64,000 bases of DNA. Origin: an uncultured Pelagibacteraceae bacterium. Lineage in GTDB: Bacteria; Pseudomonadota; Alphaproteobacteria; Pelagibacterales; Pelagibacteraceae. Both the position numbers and the translations under genes were made by a program. The stretch lies in assembly GCA_902562205.1 (NCBI GenBank), contig CACESO010000002.1, positions 1 through 64,000 on the forward strand, written 5' to 3'. Below the pieces are notes generated by a model. It made no database searches, was not told the DNA's origin, and worked only from the letters and a program-made list of their open reading frames with translations. Below, in pieces: positions 36,904 to 45,265 of the stretch. Within the stretch, counting starts at the first letter, position 1, and every line of letters begins with the position of its first letter.

Positions 36904-37373
36904 TGGACCTAAAAGATTTATATCAAGAAATAATTTTGGATCATGGAAAAAATCCTAGGAACTTAGGAAAGTTTGAAAATTTTAATAAAGACGCTAAAGG
37001 ACATAATCCTTTGTGCGGAGACAAAGTTCATGTTTACCTTAAAGTTGATGAAAATAAAAAAATTTCTGATATTAAATTTGAAGGTCATGGATGTGCAATA
37101 TCGATGGCTTCAGCTTCAATAATGACAGAATTGATGAAAGGTAAAGATCAAAAAGAAGTAAATGAATTAATAGAAGACTTTTTAAAAATGATCAAAGATA
37201 ATCCTGATCTCGAGTCAAATTTGATAAGTGAAGATGATAAAACTAAACTTATGTCTCTATCAGGTGTAAAAAAATATCCAATGAGAGTTAAGTGTGCTAC
37301 ATTACCATGGCATACTTTAATTTCAGCAATGACAAATAAACCTGGAGAAGTAAATACTGAGAAGGAAGATTAA
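36903..37373 (+). CDS. sufU: SufU-type iron-sulfur assembly protein
   Basis: IscU-fold protein of 156 residues. Three conserved Cys stand in NPLCGDK, GHGCAISMASAS and VKCATLPWHTL. About twenty extra residues between the second and third Cys, and the KCATL context, mark it as SufU rather than IscU. In Firmicutes SufU is the zinc-bearing sulfur acceptor of SufS; the same role is inferred here because the operon has no sufE. One-base overlap with sufS; sufT begins immediately after its stop. Confidence 0.9.
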   Translation: MDLKDLYQEIILDHGKNPRNLGKFENFNKDAKGHNPLCGDKVHVYLKVDENKKISDIKFEGHGCAISMASASIMTELMKGKDQKEVNELIEDFLKMIKDNPDLESNLISEDDKTKLMSLSGVKKYPMRVKCATLPWHTLISAMTNKPGEVNTEKED

Positions 37374-37673
37374 ATGGAATTAAAAGATAAAGTTATAGCA
37401 GAAATAAAGAAAATCTATGATCCTGAAATACCGGTAAATATTTACGATCTAGGTTTAATATATAATGTTAAAGTTGACAAAGAAAATGTTGTAGAAATTA
37501 AAATGACACTTACTACTCCAAATTGCCCAGTTGCTGAAAGTCTACCAAAAGAAGTAGAAGACAGTATTAAAGGTATTAAGGAAGTTAAGGATGCAAAGTT
37601 AGAATTAGTTTGGGAACCACCATGGGATAAATCAATGATGTCAGAGGCTGCCAAATTGGAGTTAAATTTATGA
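37374..37673 (+). CDS. sufT: SufT, MIP18/DUF59-family Fe-S maturation protein
   Basis: Small (99-residue) DUF59 protein acting in Fe-S cluster maturation or delivery. Visible: IYDPEIPVNIYDLGLIY (about residues 14-30), TLTTPNCPVAESLP with the conserved Cys, and the C-terminal VWEPPWDKSMMSEAAK. No P-loop ATPase domain is attached. It follows sufU directly and overlaps sufA by 4 bases, the usual alphaproteobacterial position in the suf operon. Confidence 0.92.
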   Translation: MELKDKVIAEIKKIYDPEIPVNIYDLGLIYNVKVDKENVVEIKMTLTTPNCPVAESLPKEVEDSIKGIKEVKDAKLELVWEPPWDKSMMSEAAKLELNL

Positions 37674-37999
37674 GTCAAATAATTAAACTTAGTGATAAAG
37701 CTGCTGATAGAATTAAGTCGATTTTATCGAATGATAAATCATCTTTAGGAGTAAGAATTGGTGTTAAGAGTGGTGGATGTGCTGGGATGTCTTATGTGAT
37801 GGAGTATGCAAAATCTCAAAACCCAAATGATGAATTGATTGAGGAAAAAGGTGTTAAAGTATTTATAGATCCTAGTGCTGTTATGTATTTGTTAGGCACT
37901 ACAATGGACTTTAAAGAAGAGGAGTTCTCATCCTCATTTGTATTCAATAATCCCAATGAGACTGAACGTTGTGGGTGTGGAGAGTCCTTTAAGGTTTAA
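37670..37999 (+). CDS. sufA: A-type Fe-S carrier SufA/IscA family
   Basis: Carrier that passes Fe-S clusters to target proteins. The 109 residues show the HesB/IscA pattern: VKSGGCAGMSYVMEY with the first Cys, IDPSAVMYLLGTTMDF, and the C-terminal RCGCGESF pair. It ends the suf operon, overlapping sufT by 4 bases. Whether it acts like SufA, IscA or ErpA cannot be told from sequence alone. Confidence 0.92.
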   Translation: MSQIIKLSDKAADRIKSILSNDKSSLGVRIGVKSGGCAGMSYVMEYAKSQNPNDELIEEKGVKVFIDPSAVMYLLGTTMDFKEEEFSSSFVFNNPNETERCGCGESFKV

Positions 38000-38059
38000 A
38001 GTCCCATTTTGAGCATATCAGCATTGCAATAAACGCATATCTTTGATATTTTGGTGTTA

Positions 38060-38230
38060 ATGAATCTTTTTGAATTTAAAAACTTGCTAAAGTCAGAGGA
38101 TAAAAAAGAAAAAAGAAAATCTTTCTTTAGAACTCTGATTAAATCTGTTGAAGCAGGTGCAAACGGGACACAAGATTATGTCGTAAAGAAAGGTCCCAAC
38201 AAAGATAAAATTGCATCTACTGATCAGTAA
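38060..38230 (+). CDS. Small hypothetical protein (56 residues)
   Basis: Unrecognised small basic protein. It fills the gap between sufA and the convergent glnA exactly, its TAA touching the glnA stop with no base between, and its composition looks coding (SVEAGANGTQDYVVKKG). No signal peptide or membrane helix. A possible promoter, TTGCAA (38024) with 17-base spacing to TATTTT (38047), would start the message almost at the ATG; there is no clear ribosome binding site, so it may be leaderless. It is a real gene only with moderate certainty. Confidence 0.5.
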   Translation: MNLFEFKNLLKSEDKKEKRKSFFRTLIKSVEAGANGTQDYVVKKGPNKDKIASTDQ

Positions 38231-39637
38231 TTAGCAACTGTAATACATATCGAACTCTATAGGGTGTGGTGTGTGTTCGAAATTGTGTATCTCTTCAAAT
38301 TTTAATGCAATGTAAGCATCAATTTGATCATCAGTAAATACGTTTCCTTGTTTTAAGAAATCTCTATCTTTATCTAAACTTTCCATTGCTTCTCTCAAAG
38401 ATCCACAAACTGTCGGTATTTTTTTAACTTCAGACTCTGATAATGCATAAAGATCTTTATCGAAAGATTTACCTGGATCAATTTTATTTTTAATACCATC
38501 AAGTCCAGCCATTAACATTGCAGCAAAAGTTAAATAAGGATTTCCAGCAGCATCACCAAATCTTACTTCACATCTTGCTGCTTTTTTACTTAATGTAATT
38601 GGTATTCTGCATGAAGCAGATCTATTTCTTGCTGAGTAAGCTAATAAAACAGGAGCTTCAAAACCTGGAATTAATCTTTTGTAACTGTTAGTAGTTGCGT
38701 TAGAAAAAGCATTAATAGCTTTCGCGTGTTTTAATATTCCACCAATATAATTTAAAGCTAAATCTGAAAGACCAGCATATTTATCACCAGAGAATAATGC
38801 TTTATCACCTTTCCAAATTGATTGGTGTACGTGCATACCAGAACCGTTATCACCTTTAACTGGTTTAGGCATAAATGTTGCTGTTTTTCCGAAAGAGTGA
38901 GAAACCATGTGAACTGCATATTTGTAAAGTTGTAAGTTATCTGCTTGATCTACCAATGTACCAAAGTACATACCTAATTCATGCTGGCTAGGTGCTACCT
39001 CGTGGTGATGTTTTTCAACTTTAATACCCATATCTCTCATAGCTTTTAAATATTCGCCTCTCATGTCTTGAGCGCTGTCAACTGGGGGAACTGGAAAATA
39101 TCCACCTTTAATTCCTGGTCTATGTCCCATATTTCCATTTGGATAATCTTTACCTGTATTGTAAGGACCCTCTGTACTATCAATTTTAAATCCTGTTTCA
39201 TTCATATCATTTTTGTATTTAACATCGTCAAATACAAAAAATTCTGCCTCAGGTCCGAAGAAAGCTTTATCTCCAATACCTGATTGTTTTAAATAAGCTT
39301 CAGCCTTTTTTGCTGTTCCTCTTGGATCTCGTTCATACGGATCTTTTTTAATAGCATCCAAAATATCGCAAAATATATTAAGTGTATTATGTGAAGTAAA
39401 AGGATCTACGACAGTTCTGCTTAAATCTGGTTTTAATATCATATCTGACTCGTTAATTGCTTTCCAACCAGCAATTGATGAACCATCAAAAAATATACCT
39501 TCATTCAACATATCGTCATCAACGATTTTAGCATCCATTGTTACGTGTTGAAGCTTCCCTCTAGGGTCGGTAAACCTTAAATCAACGTATTCGATTTCTT
39601 TGTCTTTAATAGTTTTTAATACATTGCTTGAACTCAT
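38231..39637 (-). CDS. glnA: Glutamine synthetase type I
   Basis: ATP-dependent amidation of glutamate with ammonium; central N assimilation. 468 residues. Visible: FDGSSIAGW in the N-terminal domain, the metal/ATP segment [23 protein letters not shown], and NRSASCRIP. The adenylylation-type Tyr is present in [16 protein letters not shown] strong AAAGGAG lies before the ATG, and a 131-base leader contains inverted repeats (separate entry). No glnB or glnE is in the window; cultured SAR11 are reported to lack PII proteins. Confidence 0.96.
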   Translation of the reverse strand: MSSSNVLKTIKDKEIEYVDLRFTDPRGKLQHVTMDAKIVDDDMLNEGIFFDGSSIAGWKAINESDMILKPDLSRTVVDPFTSHNTLNIFCDILDAIKKDPYERDPRGTAKKAEAYLKQSGIGDKAFFGPEAEFFVFDDVKYKNDMNETGFKIDSTEGPYNTGKDYPNGNMGHRPGIKGGYFPVPPVDSAQDMRGEYLKAMRDMGIKVEKHHHEVAPSQHELGMYFGTLVDQADNLQLYKYAVHMVSHSFGKTATFMPKPVKGDNGSGMHVHQSIWKGDKALFSGDKYAGLSDLALNYIGGILKHAKAINAFSNATTNSYKRLIPGFEAPVLLAYSARNRSASCRIPITLSKKAARCEVRFGDAAGNPYLTFAAMLMAGLDGIKNKIDPGKSFDKDLYALSESEVKKIPTVCGSLREAMESLDKDRDFLKQGNVFTDDQIDAYIALKFEEIHNFEHTPHPIEFDMYYSC

Positions 39638-39640
39638 AAT

Positions 39641-39729
39641 TCTCCTTTAATTGCATGGATTACTATCAAAAAATAATATATTTTGATCTCGTTTTTAATT
39701 AATATCTCCTATGCAATTTACACATAGGA
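39641..39729 (-). promoter_or_regulatory. Candidate structured leader of glnA
   Basis: On the glnA strand, AATTGCAT (39718-39711) can pair with ATGCAATT (39656-39649), which directly precedes the AAAGGAG ribosome site (39648-39642). Inside lies a second hairpin, ATCAAAA/TTTTGAT (39665-39671 with 39681-39687). A third repeat, TCCTATG/CATAGGA (39707-39713 with 39723-39729), overlaps the first and could exclude it, or act as a DNA operator at the transcription start. Function is inference. Confidence 0.4.
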
Positions 39730-39757
39730 TTAAACAAGAAATATTAGATTTTTGCAA
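39729..39757 (-). promoter_or_regulatory. Probable glnA promoter
   Basis: Reading the minus strand, TTGCAA (39757-39752), 17 bases, then TTTAAT (39734-39729). Transcription would begin near 39722, giving a leader of about 85 bases. The CATAGGA/TCCTATG inverted repeat covers the predicted start, as expected for a regulator site. Confidence 0.45.
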
Positions 39758-39774
39758 TCAATCAAAGGTTGAAT

Positions 39775-40257
39775 ATGAACGAAATCATAAACAAAGAACC
39801 AGTGCAAAGGGTAATTAAAGCATTAGAAAAGTTTGATAAAAATATACAAATCCAGATCCTTAAAGATACTGCCAGAACAGCAAAAGATGCAGCTAACGCA
39901 TTAAATTGTGAAGAGGGTGCTATTGTTAAAAGTTTAGTTTTTAAAGCAGAAACAAGATTTTTAATTTGCTTGGTATCTGGCGACAAAAGATGTTCTTTAA
40001 ATAAACTTAAAAAAGTTATTTCAAAAAAAGATGTTTCAATGGCAAGTGCAGACGATGTTAAAGCTCAAACTGGATTTACTATTGGTGGTGTTTCACCGGT
40101 TGGTCATATAAATGAATTAAATATGATTATTGATAGAACACTTGAAAGATTTCAAATTGTGTATGCTGCAGCGGGACATCCAAATAGTATATTCAAAATA
40201 GATATTTCAAAATTAAAAGACCTAACAAAGGGAAGAGTTGAGGATATTACCGAATGA
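39775..40257 (+). CDS. YbaK/EbsC-family aminoacyl-tRNA deacylase-like protein
   Basis: Member of the YbaK/ProX editing domain family, which removes wrongly attached amino acids (for example Cys or Ala from tRNA-Pro). ATG 39775 is chosen because AAAGG lies 6 bases before it; a TTG at 39769 has no room for a site. Visible: TARTAKDAANAL, AIVKSLVFKA with the conserved Lys, GFTIGGVSPVGH, and YAAAGHPNSIFKI. 160 residues. It diverges from glnA and overlaps the following transporter by 4 bases. Substrate is unknown. Confidence 0.88.
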   Translation: MNEIINKEPVQRVIKALEKFDKNIQIQILKDTARTAKDAANALNCEEGAIVKSLVFKAETRFLICLVSGDKRCSLNKLKKVISKKDVSMASADDVKAQTGFTIGGVSPVGHINELNMIIDRTLERFQIVYAAAGHPNSIFKIDISKLKDLTKGRVEDITE

Positions 40258-41147
40258 GACAGCCTACTATAACAGATTACTCATTATTAGTTTTTTTAGC
40301 AGTGATTTGGGCCTCTGCTTTTTTTAACATTAAATTAGCGACAGACTCGTTTGGCCCTATAACCATAGCATTTATTAGAGTTTTATTAGGATCACTACCT
40401 TTAATAATTTTATGCGTATATAAAAATATTAAAATTGAAGTTTTTTCAAAAGACTGGCCATGGTTTGCAGCAATAGGATTTGTAAACTTAGTATTCCCCT
40501 TTTTTTTAATTGCCTATGGGGTCAAAAATACCCAAAGTAACTTGGCTGCAATATTAATGTCTACTTCTCCACTAACATCAACATTGCTAGCACATTTTTT
40601 TATTAAAAATGAAAAGATAAATTTACTTAAAGTAATTGGGGTTTCTATTGGTTTTGCAGGAATAGTATATCTATTTTCTGATAACTTTTTGATTAATGAA
40701 AATAACCTGTTTTCAGCTTTATGTATTTTAATTGGTTCTTTGGGATATGTAATAGGTGGAATATTAACACTTAAGATTAGTAATAAAAAAAATGAAAATG
40801 TAACTGCTTCAATCTTAATTTGGGCAACAATTATTTTATTGCCAATTTGTTTTTATTTTGAAAAACCCTGGAACTACAATCCATCATTAACTTCAGTAAT
40901 TTCAATCACGTATTTAGGAATTATAGCTACAGGTTTGGCTTGGGTCTTAAGGTTTAAAGTTTTAAAAGATAATGGTTTAGTTTTTCAGTCACAGGTAGCT
41001 TATCTAATTCCAATCTTTGGGGTAATTTTAGGTTATGTTTTTTTAGACGAACTGATCACATTTAAAGTATTAGTCGCACTCATTGCGATCGTAATAGGGA
41101 TTTATTTTGTCAAAAAATCTACTTCTTTGAAGAAAATTTTAAATTAA
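40254..41147 (+). CDS. EamA-family (drug/metabolite) transporter
   Basis: Inner membrane permease of the 10-helix DMT type, two EamA repeats of five helices in 297 residues (about 10-135 and 150-290). Visible landmarks: the first-helix AVIWASAFFNIKLA and ISTSP-like LMSTSPLTSTLLAHF. Substrate cannot be predicted; such proteins export amino acids or other metabolites. It overlaps the deacylase gene by 4 bases and runs convergently into the glycosyltransferase gene with a 29-base overlap, unusually long for this window. Confidence 0.88.
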   Translation: MRQPTITDYSLLVFLAVIWASAFFNIKLATDSFGPITIAFIRVLLGSLPLIILCVYKNIKIEVFSKDWPWFAAIGFVNLVFPFFLIAYGVKNTQSNLAAILMSTSPLTSTLLAHFFIKNEKINLLKVIGVSIGFAGIVYLFSDNFLINENNLFSALCILIGSLGYVIGGILTLKISNKKNENVTASILIWATIILLPICFYFEKPWNYNPSLTSVISITYLGIIATGLAWVLRFKVLKDNGLVFQSQVAYLIPIFGVILGYVFLDELITFKVLVALIAIVIGIYFVKKSTSLKKILN

Positions 41148-42000
41148 CGAAATATCTTATACTTGCGCTTAATCTTAAAAAATAAATTAAAGATTTTTTA
41201 AGATTCAATATCACCAGGTAACCTATCCCCCTAAAGAGATATTTCATCATCCTTTTAAGATAGAAAAAAGAAAATTTTTGCACATTGAAATATACAAGAG
41301 GGGAATATTCATGATAGTAAGTTTTTATTAAGAAATTTTGAAAATTAGAATCTGATGATTTATTTTGTCTATGTTCAGCTTTGGATTTAGGTGTTATAAT
41401 TACACTGAATTTTTTTGATCTAAACCGTCTACACAAGTCAATTTCTTCCCAAAAAAGAAATAATTTCTCGTTAAATCCCCCAACTTTTTCGAACTGTTTT
41501 GATTTAATCAATAAGGCCCATTTAGCAACATCAACACATATGTCCCCTTCAATCTGGGGTTTTGATAAAAAATTTCTAGATTTTAATGCATTTGTCAAAG
41601 TTAATTTTTTTAAATTTCTCTCAGGAAAAGCTCCATAGAAATCTTCATCAGGATAGATTATCGGTGCTACAATTCCACAGTCATTGTGTTGGTTTAAGAT
41701 ATTGTGAAGAGTATCTATAGAATTTTCATCGATATTAATGTCTGGATTTAATATAAAAAAAAACTTTGTACTTATATTCTTGTAAGCAAAGTTCACTGCA
41801 CTTCCATAGCCAAGATTTTTATTTTTTGAAATTATTTTAATATTTTTATAATTTTTTATTTTATCAAGGATTTCCTCGTTTTTCCCATTATCAACCACTA
41901 TCGTTTTAAAATTCTTTAGATTTTCAAAAAAAATTTCATTAATTTGTGCTGAGTTATAAAGTACAGTAACAATTGTTATATCCTCGTAAATTTTGTTCAT
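41119..42000 (-). CDS. Family 2 glycosyltransferase
   Basis: GT-A fold transferase of 293 residues, probably adding a sugar to a cell surface glycan. Visible: ITIVTVLYNSAQ at the start, VVDNGKNEE, the nucleotide-binding DxD-like LNPDINIDE (about 88-96), and the acceptor/catalytic FWEEIDLCRRFR (about 180-191). This pattern is that of rhamnosyltransferase-like GT2 enzymes; the donor sugar is not known. No other polysaccharide gene is adjacent. Its 3' end overlaps the EamA gene by 29 bases. Confidence 0.85.
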   Translation of the reverse strand: MNKIYEDITIVTVLYNSAQINEIFFENLKNFKTIVVDNGKNEEILDKIKNYKNIKIISKNKNLGYGSAVNFAYKNISTKFFFILNPDINIDENSIDTLHNILNQHNDCGIVAPIIYPDEDFYGAFPERNLKKLTLTNALKSRNFLSKPQIEGDICVDVAKWALLIKSKQFEKVGGFNEKLFLFWEEIDLCRRFRSKKFSVIITPKSKAEHRQNKSSDSNFQNFLIKTYYHEYSPLVYFNVQKFSFFYLKRMMKYLFRGIGYLVILNLKKSLIYFLRLSASIRYFVNLKFSSKK

Positions 42001-42149
42001 CAGTTTGAAATAGCTTATAATTTTTTTAAATAAGTTTAATTTAATTAATTTGTGTATTTCAATTTATAATGGAATAATTCTAAAAAAACATACCAAATGT
42101 TGTTATCATTTAATAATTGAATAATATTTTCAACTTGAGGTTTTTCTGT

Positions 42150-42165
42150 GGTTTCACGTGAAAAT
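42150..42165. other. parS-like palindrome
   Basis: The 12-base perfect palindrome TTTCACGTGAAA (42152-42163) is the core of the bacterial ParB-binding site parS, TGTTTCACGTGAAACA; over the full 16 positions 13 agree. It lies in a 185-base intergenic stretch, one of the longest in the window, between the divergent glycosyltransferase and EamA genes. It is the only such core I found in the window. No parAB is nearby. Confidence 0.5.
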
Positions 42166-42185
42166 ACTATAGGTTTATTGCATTA

Positions 42186-43037
42186 ATGAATAAATTTTTA
42201 CCTTTAATTTTTGTTTTACTTTGGTCTTCAGCATTTGTTACAACAAAACCCATCGTAGACAATAGCGATCCCTTTGCAGCTTTAGCTTTTAGATTTTTCA
42301 TAGTTGCTATAGGTTTTTTTATCTATTGTGTTTACAAAAACTTATCGCTGAAATTAAATAGCAGAGACTTTGTCCAGTCATTTTCAAGTGGCGTTCTATT
42401 TCATGGAGTTTATTTAGGAGGTGTTTTTTTTTCCATCTCGAAAGGTATACCAACAGGCATAACTGCACTTATTGTAACAATGCAGCCGATCTTAACGAAT
42501 GCTTTAGCCGGACCTTTTCTTAAAGAGCATGTGGGTTGGAAACAATGGATAGGTGTTGTCTTGGGATTTATAGGGTCAGCATTAGTATTAGGTGTAGATA
42601 TTGGTGGAACACTTCCAACCGTAGGAGTAATAGCTTCCTTCATAGCTTTGATGTCAATTACATCAGCAACTCTTTTTCAAAAAAAATTCAGCGGCAATAT
42701 CCCTTTACCAGTAAGCAATACTTACCAAGCTGCAGGAGGTTGTTTCTTTCACTTAATAGTTATTTTGTTTTTTGTCGATCCCTTCATTGAATTTAATCCA
42801 AGTTTTTTAATAGCAATGGGTCATCAAATCTTTCTTGTATCTTTTGGGGCGTTTACAATATTAATGTTCTTAATCAAAAATAACTCAGCAAGTAAAACAG
42901 TAACAGTATTTTTTTTAATACCTGCAACATCTGCTGTTATTGCATGGATATTTTTAAACGAGCAATTATCTCTAATCGACATATTTGGTTTCATTGTTGC
43001 CTCCTTAGGAGTGTTTATCGCAACAAGAAAATCTTAA
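42186..43037 (+). CDS. EamA-family (drug/metabolite) transporter
   Basis: Second 10-helix DMT permease of the window, 283 residues with two EamA halves (about 5-125 and 145-280). The first helix reads VLLWSSAFVTTKPIV, and TALIVTMQPILTNALAGP marks the end of the first repeat. It is only distantly similar to the EamA protein at 40254. Substrate unknown. A 100-base gap to the aldehyde dehydrogenase gene holds an AT-rich inverted repeat, ATTTCAA/TTGAAAT (43063-43083), which might be a weak terminator. Confidence 0.88.
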   Translation: MNKFLPLIFVLLWSSAFVTTKPIVDNSDPFAALAFRFFIVAIGFFIYCVYKNLSLKLNSRDFVQSFSSGVLFHGVYLGGVFFSISKGIPTGITALIVTMQPILTNALAGPFLKEHVGWKQWIGVVLGFIGSALVLGVDIGGTLPTVGVIASFIALMSITSATLFQKKFSGNIPLPVSNTYQAAGGCFFHLIVILFFVDPFIEFNPSFLIAMGHQIFLVSFGAFTILMFLIKNNSASKTVTVFFLIPATSAVIAWIFLNEQLSLIDIFGFIVASLGVFIATRKS

Positions 43038-43137
43038 AGCATTCAAATTATTGAAAAAAAACATTTCAACTAAAAATTGAAATACATTTTGCGCATTTAC
43101 ATCATGTTCAAAAAGGGCTTAAATTGAATTTATACAA

Positions 43138-44856
43138 ATGGCTAAGACTAAGAAAAAAAGAGCTGTTAAGAAAAGAAGAAAGAAAACAAAAAAGTCGATT
43201 AAAAAAAGAAGAAAACTTAAAAGCGGTACGACAAAGAAACTTTCTAAATCTAAAAAAAAGCTAAAAAAGATAAAGTCAAAGTCAAAAACAATACGTAAAA
43301 CAAATGGAGGAAAAATGAGTGCAGAGATGAAAGTGTCTTCTGTTCTAGATACCTCTCATTTGAAGGTTAAATTTCCGTTCAAAGCAAAATACGGAAACTA
43401 CATAAATGGAAAATTTGTAGAACCTAAATCTGGAAAGTATTTTGATAATACTTCTCCGATCTCAAATGAAGTTATCTGTTCAGTTGCGCGATCTAACGAA
43501 AAAGACGTGGATGCAGCATTAGATGCAGCTCACGCAGCTTTCCCAACTTGGGGAAAGACATCAATCACTGAAAGATCTAACATTTTGATAAAGATTGCAG
43601 ATGTATTAGAAAAAAATCTAAATACATTAGCAGTGGCAGAATGTTTAGATAACGGTAAGCCAATCAGAGAATGTATGGCTGCTGACTTACCTCTTGTAAT
43701 AGATCACTGGAGATATTTTGCAGGAGTAATCAGAGCAGAAGAAGGTTCAGTTGCTGAAATAAGCAATAATGAATATTCTTATCATATACCTGAGCCACTA
43801 GGTGTAGTTGGACAAATTATACCTTGGAACTTCCCATTACTAATGGCAACTTGGAAACTTGCTCCAGCATTAGCTGCTGGTAACTGTGTGGTATTAAAAC
43901 CTGCAGAGCAAACTCCAGCGTCTATCATGGTAATGATGGAAATGATTGGCGATCTTTTACCAAAAGGTGTTGTTAACATTGTAAGCGGTTTTGGATTAGA
44001 AGCTGGTAAACCTTTAGCATCTTCTAAGAGAATTAAGAAAATTGCTTTTACTGGTGAGACAACAACTGGTAGATTGATTATGCAATATGCATCACAAAAC
44101 TTAATCCCAATAACTTTGGAATTAGGTGGTAAATCTCCTAACATTTTCTTTGAAGACGTCATGGATAAAAATGATGACTTCTTTGATAAGTGTTTAGAAG
44201 GTTTTGCAATGTTTACATTAAACCAAGGAGAAGTTTGTACTTGTCCAAGTAGAGTACTGGTTCAAGAGTCTATCTATGACAAATTCATGGAAAAAGCTAT
44301 TGCTAGAACTAAAGCTGTAAAACAAGACAATCCTTTAAAAATGGAGACAATGATTGGTGCGCAAGCTTCATTAGAACAAATGGAAAAAATCAAATCTTAT
44401 CTAGATTTAGGTAAGAAAGAGGGTGCCAAAGTTCTATGTGGAGGAAATGTTGCAAAAATCAATAGTGGTTTAGAAAAAGGAAACTACATTGAGCCAACTA
44501 TTTTCGAAGGTAAAAACAATATGAGAATATTCCAAGAAGAAATTTTTGGACCAGTTGTTTCTGTAACTAAATTTAAAGATGAGAAAGAAGCATTAGAAAT
44601 TGCTAATGATACTCTTTATGGTTTAGGTGCAGGAGTATGGACTAGAAATGGAAATCTTGCATACAGAATGGGTAGAGAGATACAAGCTGGTAGAGTTTGG
44701 ACAAACTGTTATCACGCTTATCCTGCTCACGCTGCTTTCGGCGGATATAAACAATCTGGTATCGGAAGAGAAACTCATAAAATGATGCTTAACCACTACA
44801 GACAAGTTAAGAACTTACACGTGTCTTACAGTGAAAAGAAATTAGGCTTCTTTTAA
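43138..44856 (+). CDS. Aldehyde dehydrogenase, AldB/ExaC type, with Lys-rich N-terminal extension
   Basis: NAD(P)-dependent oxidation of an aldehyde, perhaps acetaldehyde. The core from residue 60 on has [20 protein letters not shown], the glycine motif FTGETTTGR, the general base Glu in LELGGKSP and the nucleophile in [11 protein letters not shown], all as in E. coli AldB and Pseudomonas ExaC (about 506 residues). The first 59 residues are almost only Lys, Arg, Ser and Thr. A GGAGG at 43306, four bases before an in-frame ATG at 43315, allows a 513-residue form without the tail. DUF779 follows, as for exaC elsewhere. Confidence 0.9.
   Translation: MAKTKKKRAVKKRRKKTKKSIKKRRKLKSGTTKKLSKSKKKLKKIKSKSKTIRKTNGGKMSAEMKVSSVLDTSHLKVKFPFKAKYGNYINGKFVEPKSGKYFDNTSPISNEVICSVARSNEKDVDAALDAAHAAFPTWGKTSITERSNILIKIADVLEKNLNTLAVAECLDNGKPIRECMAADLPLVIDHWRYFAGVIRAEEGSVAEISNNEYSYHIPEPLGVVGQIIPWNFPLLMATWKLAPALAAGNCVVLKPAEQTPASIMVMMEMIGDLLPKGVVNIVSGFGLEAGKPLASSKRIKKIAFTGETTTGRLIMQYASQNLIPITLELGGKSPNIFFEDVMDKNDDFFDKCLEGFAMFTLNQGEVCTCPSRVLVQESIYDKFMEKAIARTKAVKQDNPLKMETMIGAQASLEQMEKIKSYLDLGKKEGAKVLCGGNVAKINSGLEKGNYIEPTIFEGKNNMRIFQEEIFGPVVSVTKFKDEKEALEIANDTLYGLGAGVWTRNGNLAYRMGREIQAGRVWTNCYHAYPAHAAFGGYKQSGIGRETHKMMLNHYRQVKNLHVSYSEKKLGFF
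43306..43317 (+). promoter_or_regulatory. Strong internal ribosome binding site and ATG of the aldehyde dehydrogenase
   Basis: GGAGG at 43306-43310, a 4-base spacer, then ATG 43315. The upstream ATG 43138 has no visible site. Translation from here gives the family-typical length, so either start or both may be used. Confidence 0.6.
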
Positions 44857-44873
44857 AAGATAATTAATATATA

Positions 44874-44899
44874 ATGGCCCGTGAGGAATCACGGGCCAT
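44874..44899 (+). terminator. GC-rich perfect hairpin with GGAA loop
   Basis: Eleven-base perfect inverted repeat ATGGCCCGTGA/TCACGGGCCAT around a GGAA tetraloop, which is of the stable GNRA class. It stands between the aldehyde dehydrogenase stop and the DUF779 ATG (44906), in the place of a ribosome binding site. No clear T-run follows (TATTATT), so it may be an attenuator, mRNA stabiliser or translation control rather than a plain terminator. Confidence 0.7.
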
Positions 44900-44905
44900 A
44901 TTATT

Positions 44906-45256
44906 ATGAAAGTAAAAGCAACAGAATCAGCATTAAAACTAATTGAAGATATTAAAGCTCAACACGGTGAAGAGCTTTTATTTCATCAATCAGGTGGATG
45001 TTGTGATGGTAGCGCTCCAATGTGCTATCCCAGAAAAGAATACATGGTTGGTAACAGCGATGTTAAGTTAGGAGAAATAGGTGGAGTTCCTTTTTATATG
45101 AATGATGACCAATACGAAAAGTGGAAACACACTGATTTAACGATCGATGCTGTAAATGGTATTGGCGGCATGTTCTCTTTAGATAACGGAACAGGTCGCA
45201 GATTTCTGACTAAATCAGAAATCTGCCTAGTCGTTGATAACGACAAAAAAAATTAA
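44906..45256 (+). CDS. DUF779 protein
   Basis: Function unknown. DUF779 proteins are frequent neighbours of AldB/ExaC aldehyde dehydrogenases, as here. The 116 residues contain a Cys-rich block HQSGGCCDGSAPMCYP (about 28-43) that could bind a metal, and the C-terminal GTGRRFLTKSEICLV. No signal peptide or membrane helix. There is no Shine-Dalgarno site before the ATG; instead the end of a GC-rich hairpin lies 6 bases upstream. Its partnership with the dehydrogenase is inferred from gene order. Confidence 0.88.
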   Translation: MKVKATESALKLIEDIKAQHGEELLFHQSGGCCDGSAPMCYPRKEYMVGNSDVKLGEIGGVPFYMNDDQYEKWKHTDLTIDAVNGIGGMFSLDNGTGRRFLTKSEICLVVDNDKKN

Positions 45257-45265
45257 TCAATCTTC

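Noticed and set aside
43063-43083. Inverted repeat ATTTCAA/TTGAAAT as a terminator
   Set aside because: The stem is A+T-only apart from one pair and lacks a T-run; too weak to call.
43138-43314. Lys-rich stretch as a simple repeat without coding meaning
   Set aside because: Codons vary (AAA/AAG, AGA, TCT/TCA, ACA/ACG) and the frame is open to the enzyme, so it is treated as coding or at least unresolved.
43782-44162. Antisense open frame inside the aldehyde dehydrogenase gene
   Set aside because: Shadow frame across the conserved catalytic core on the other strand.
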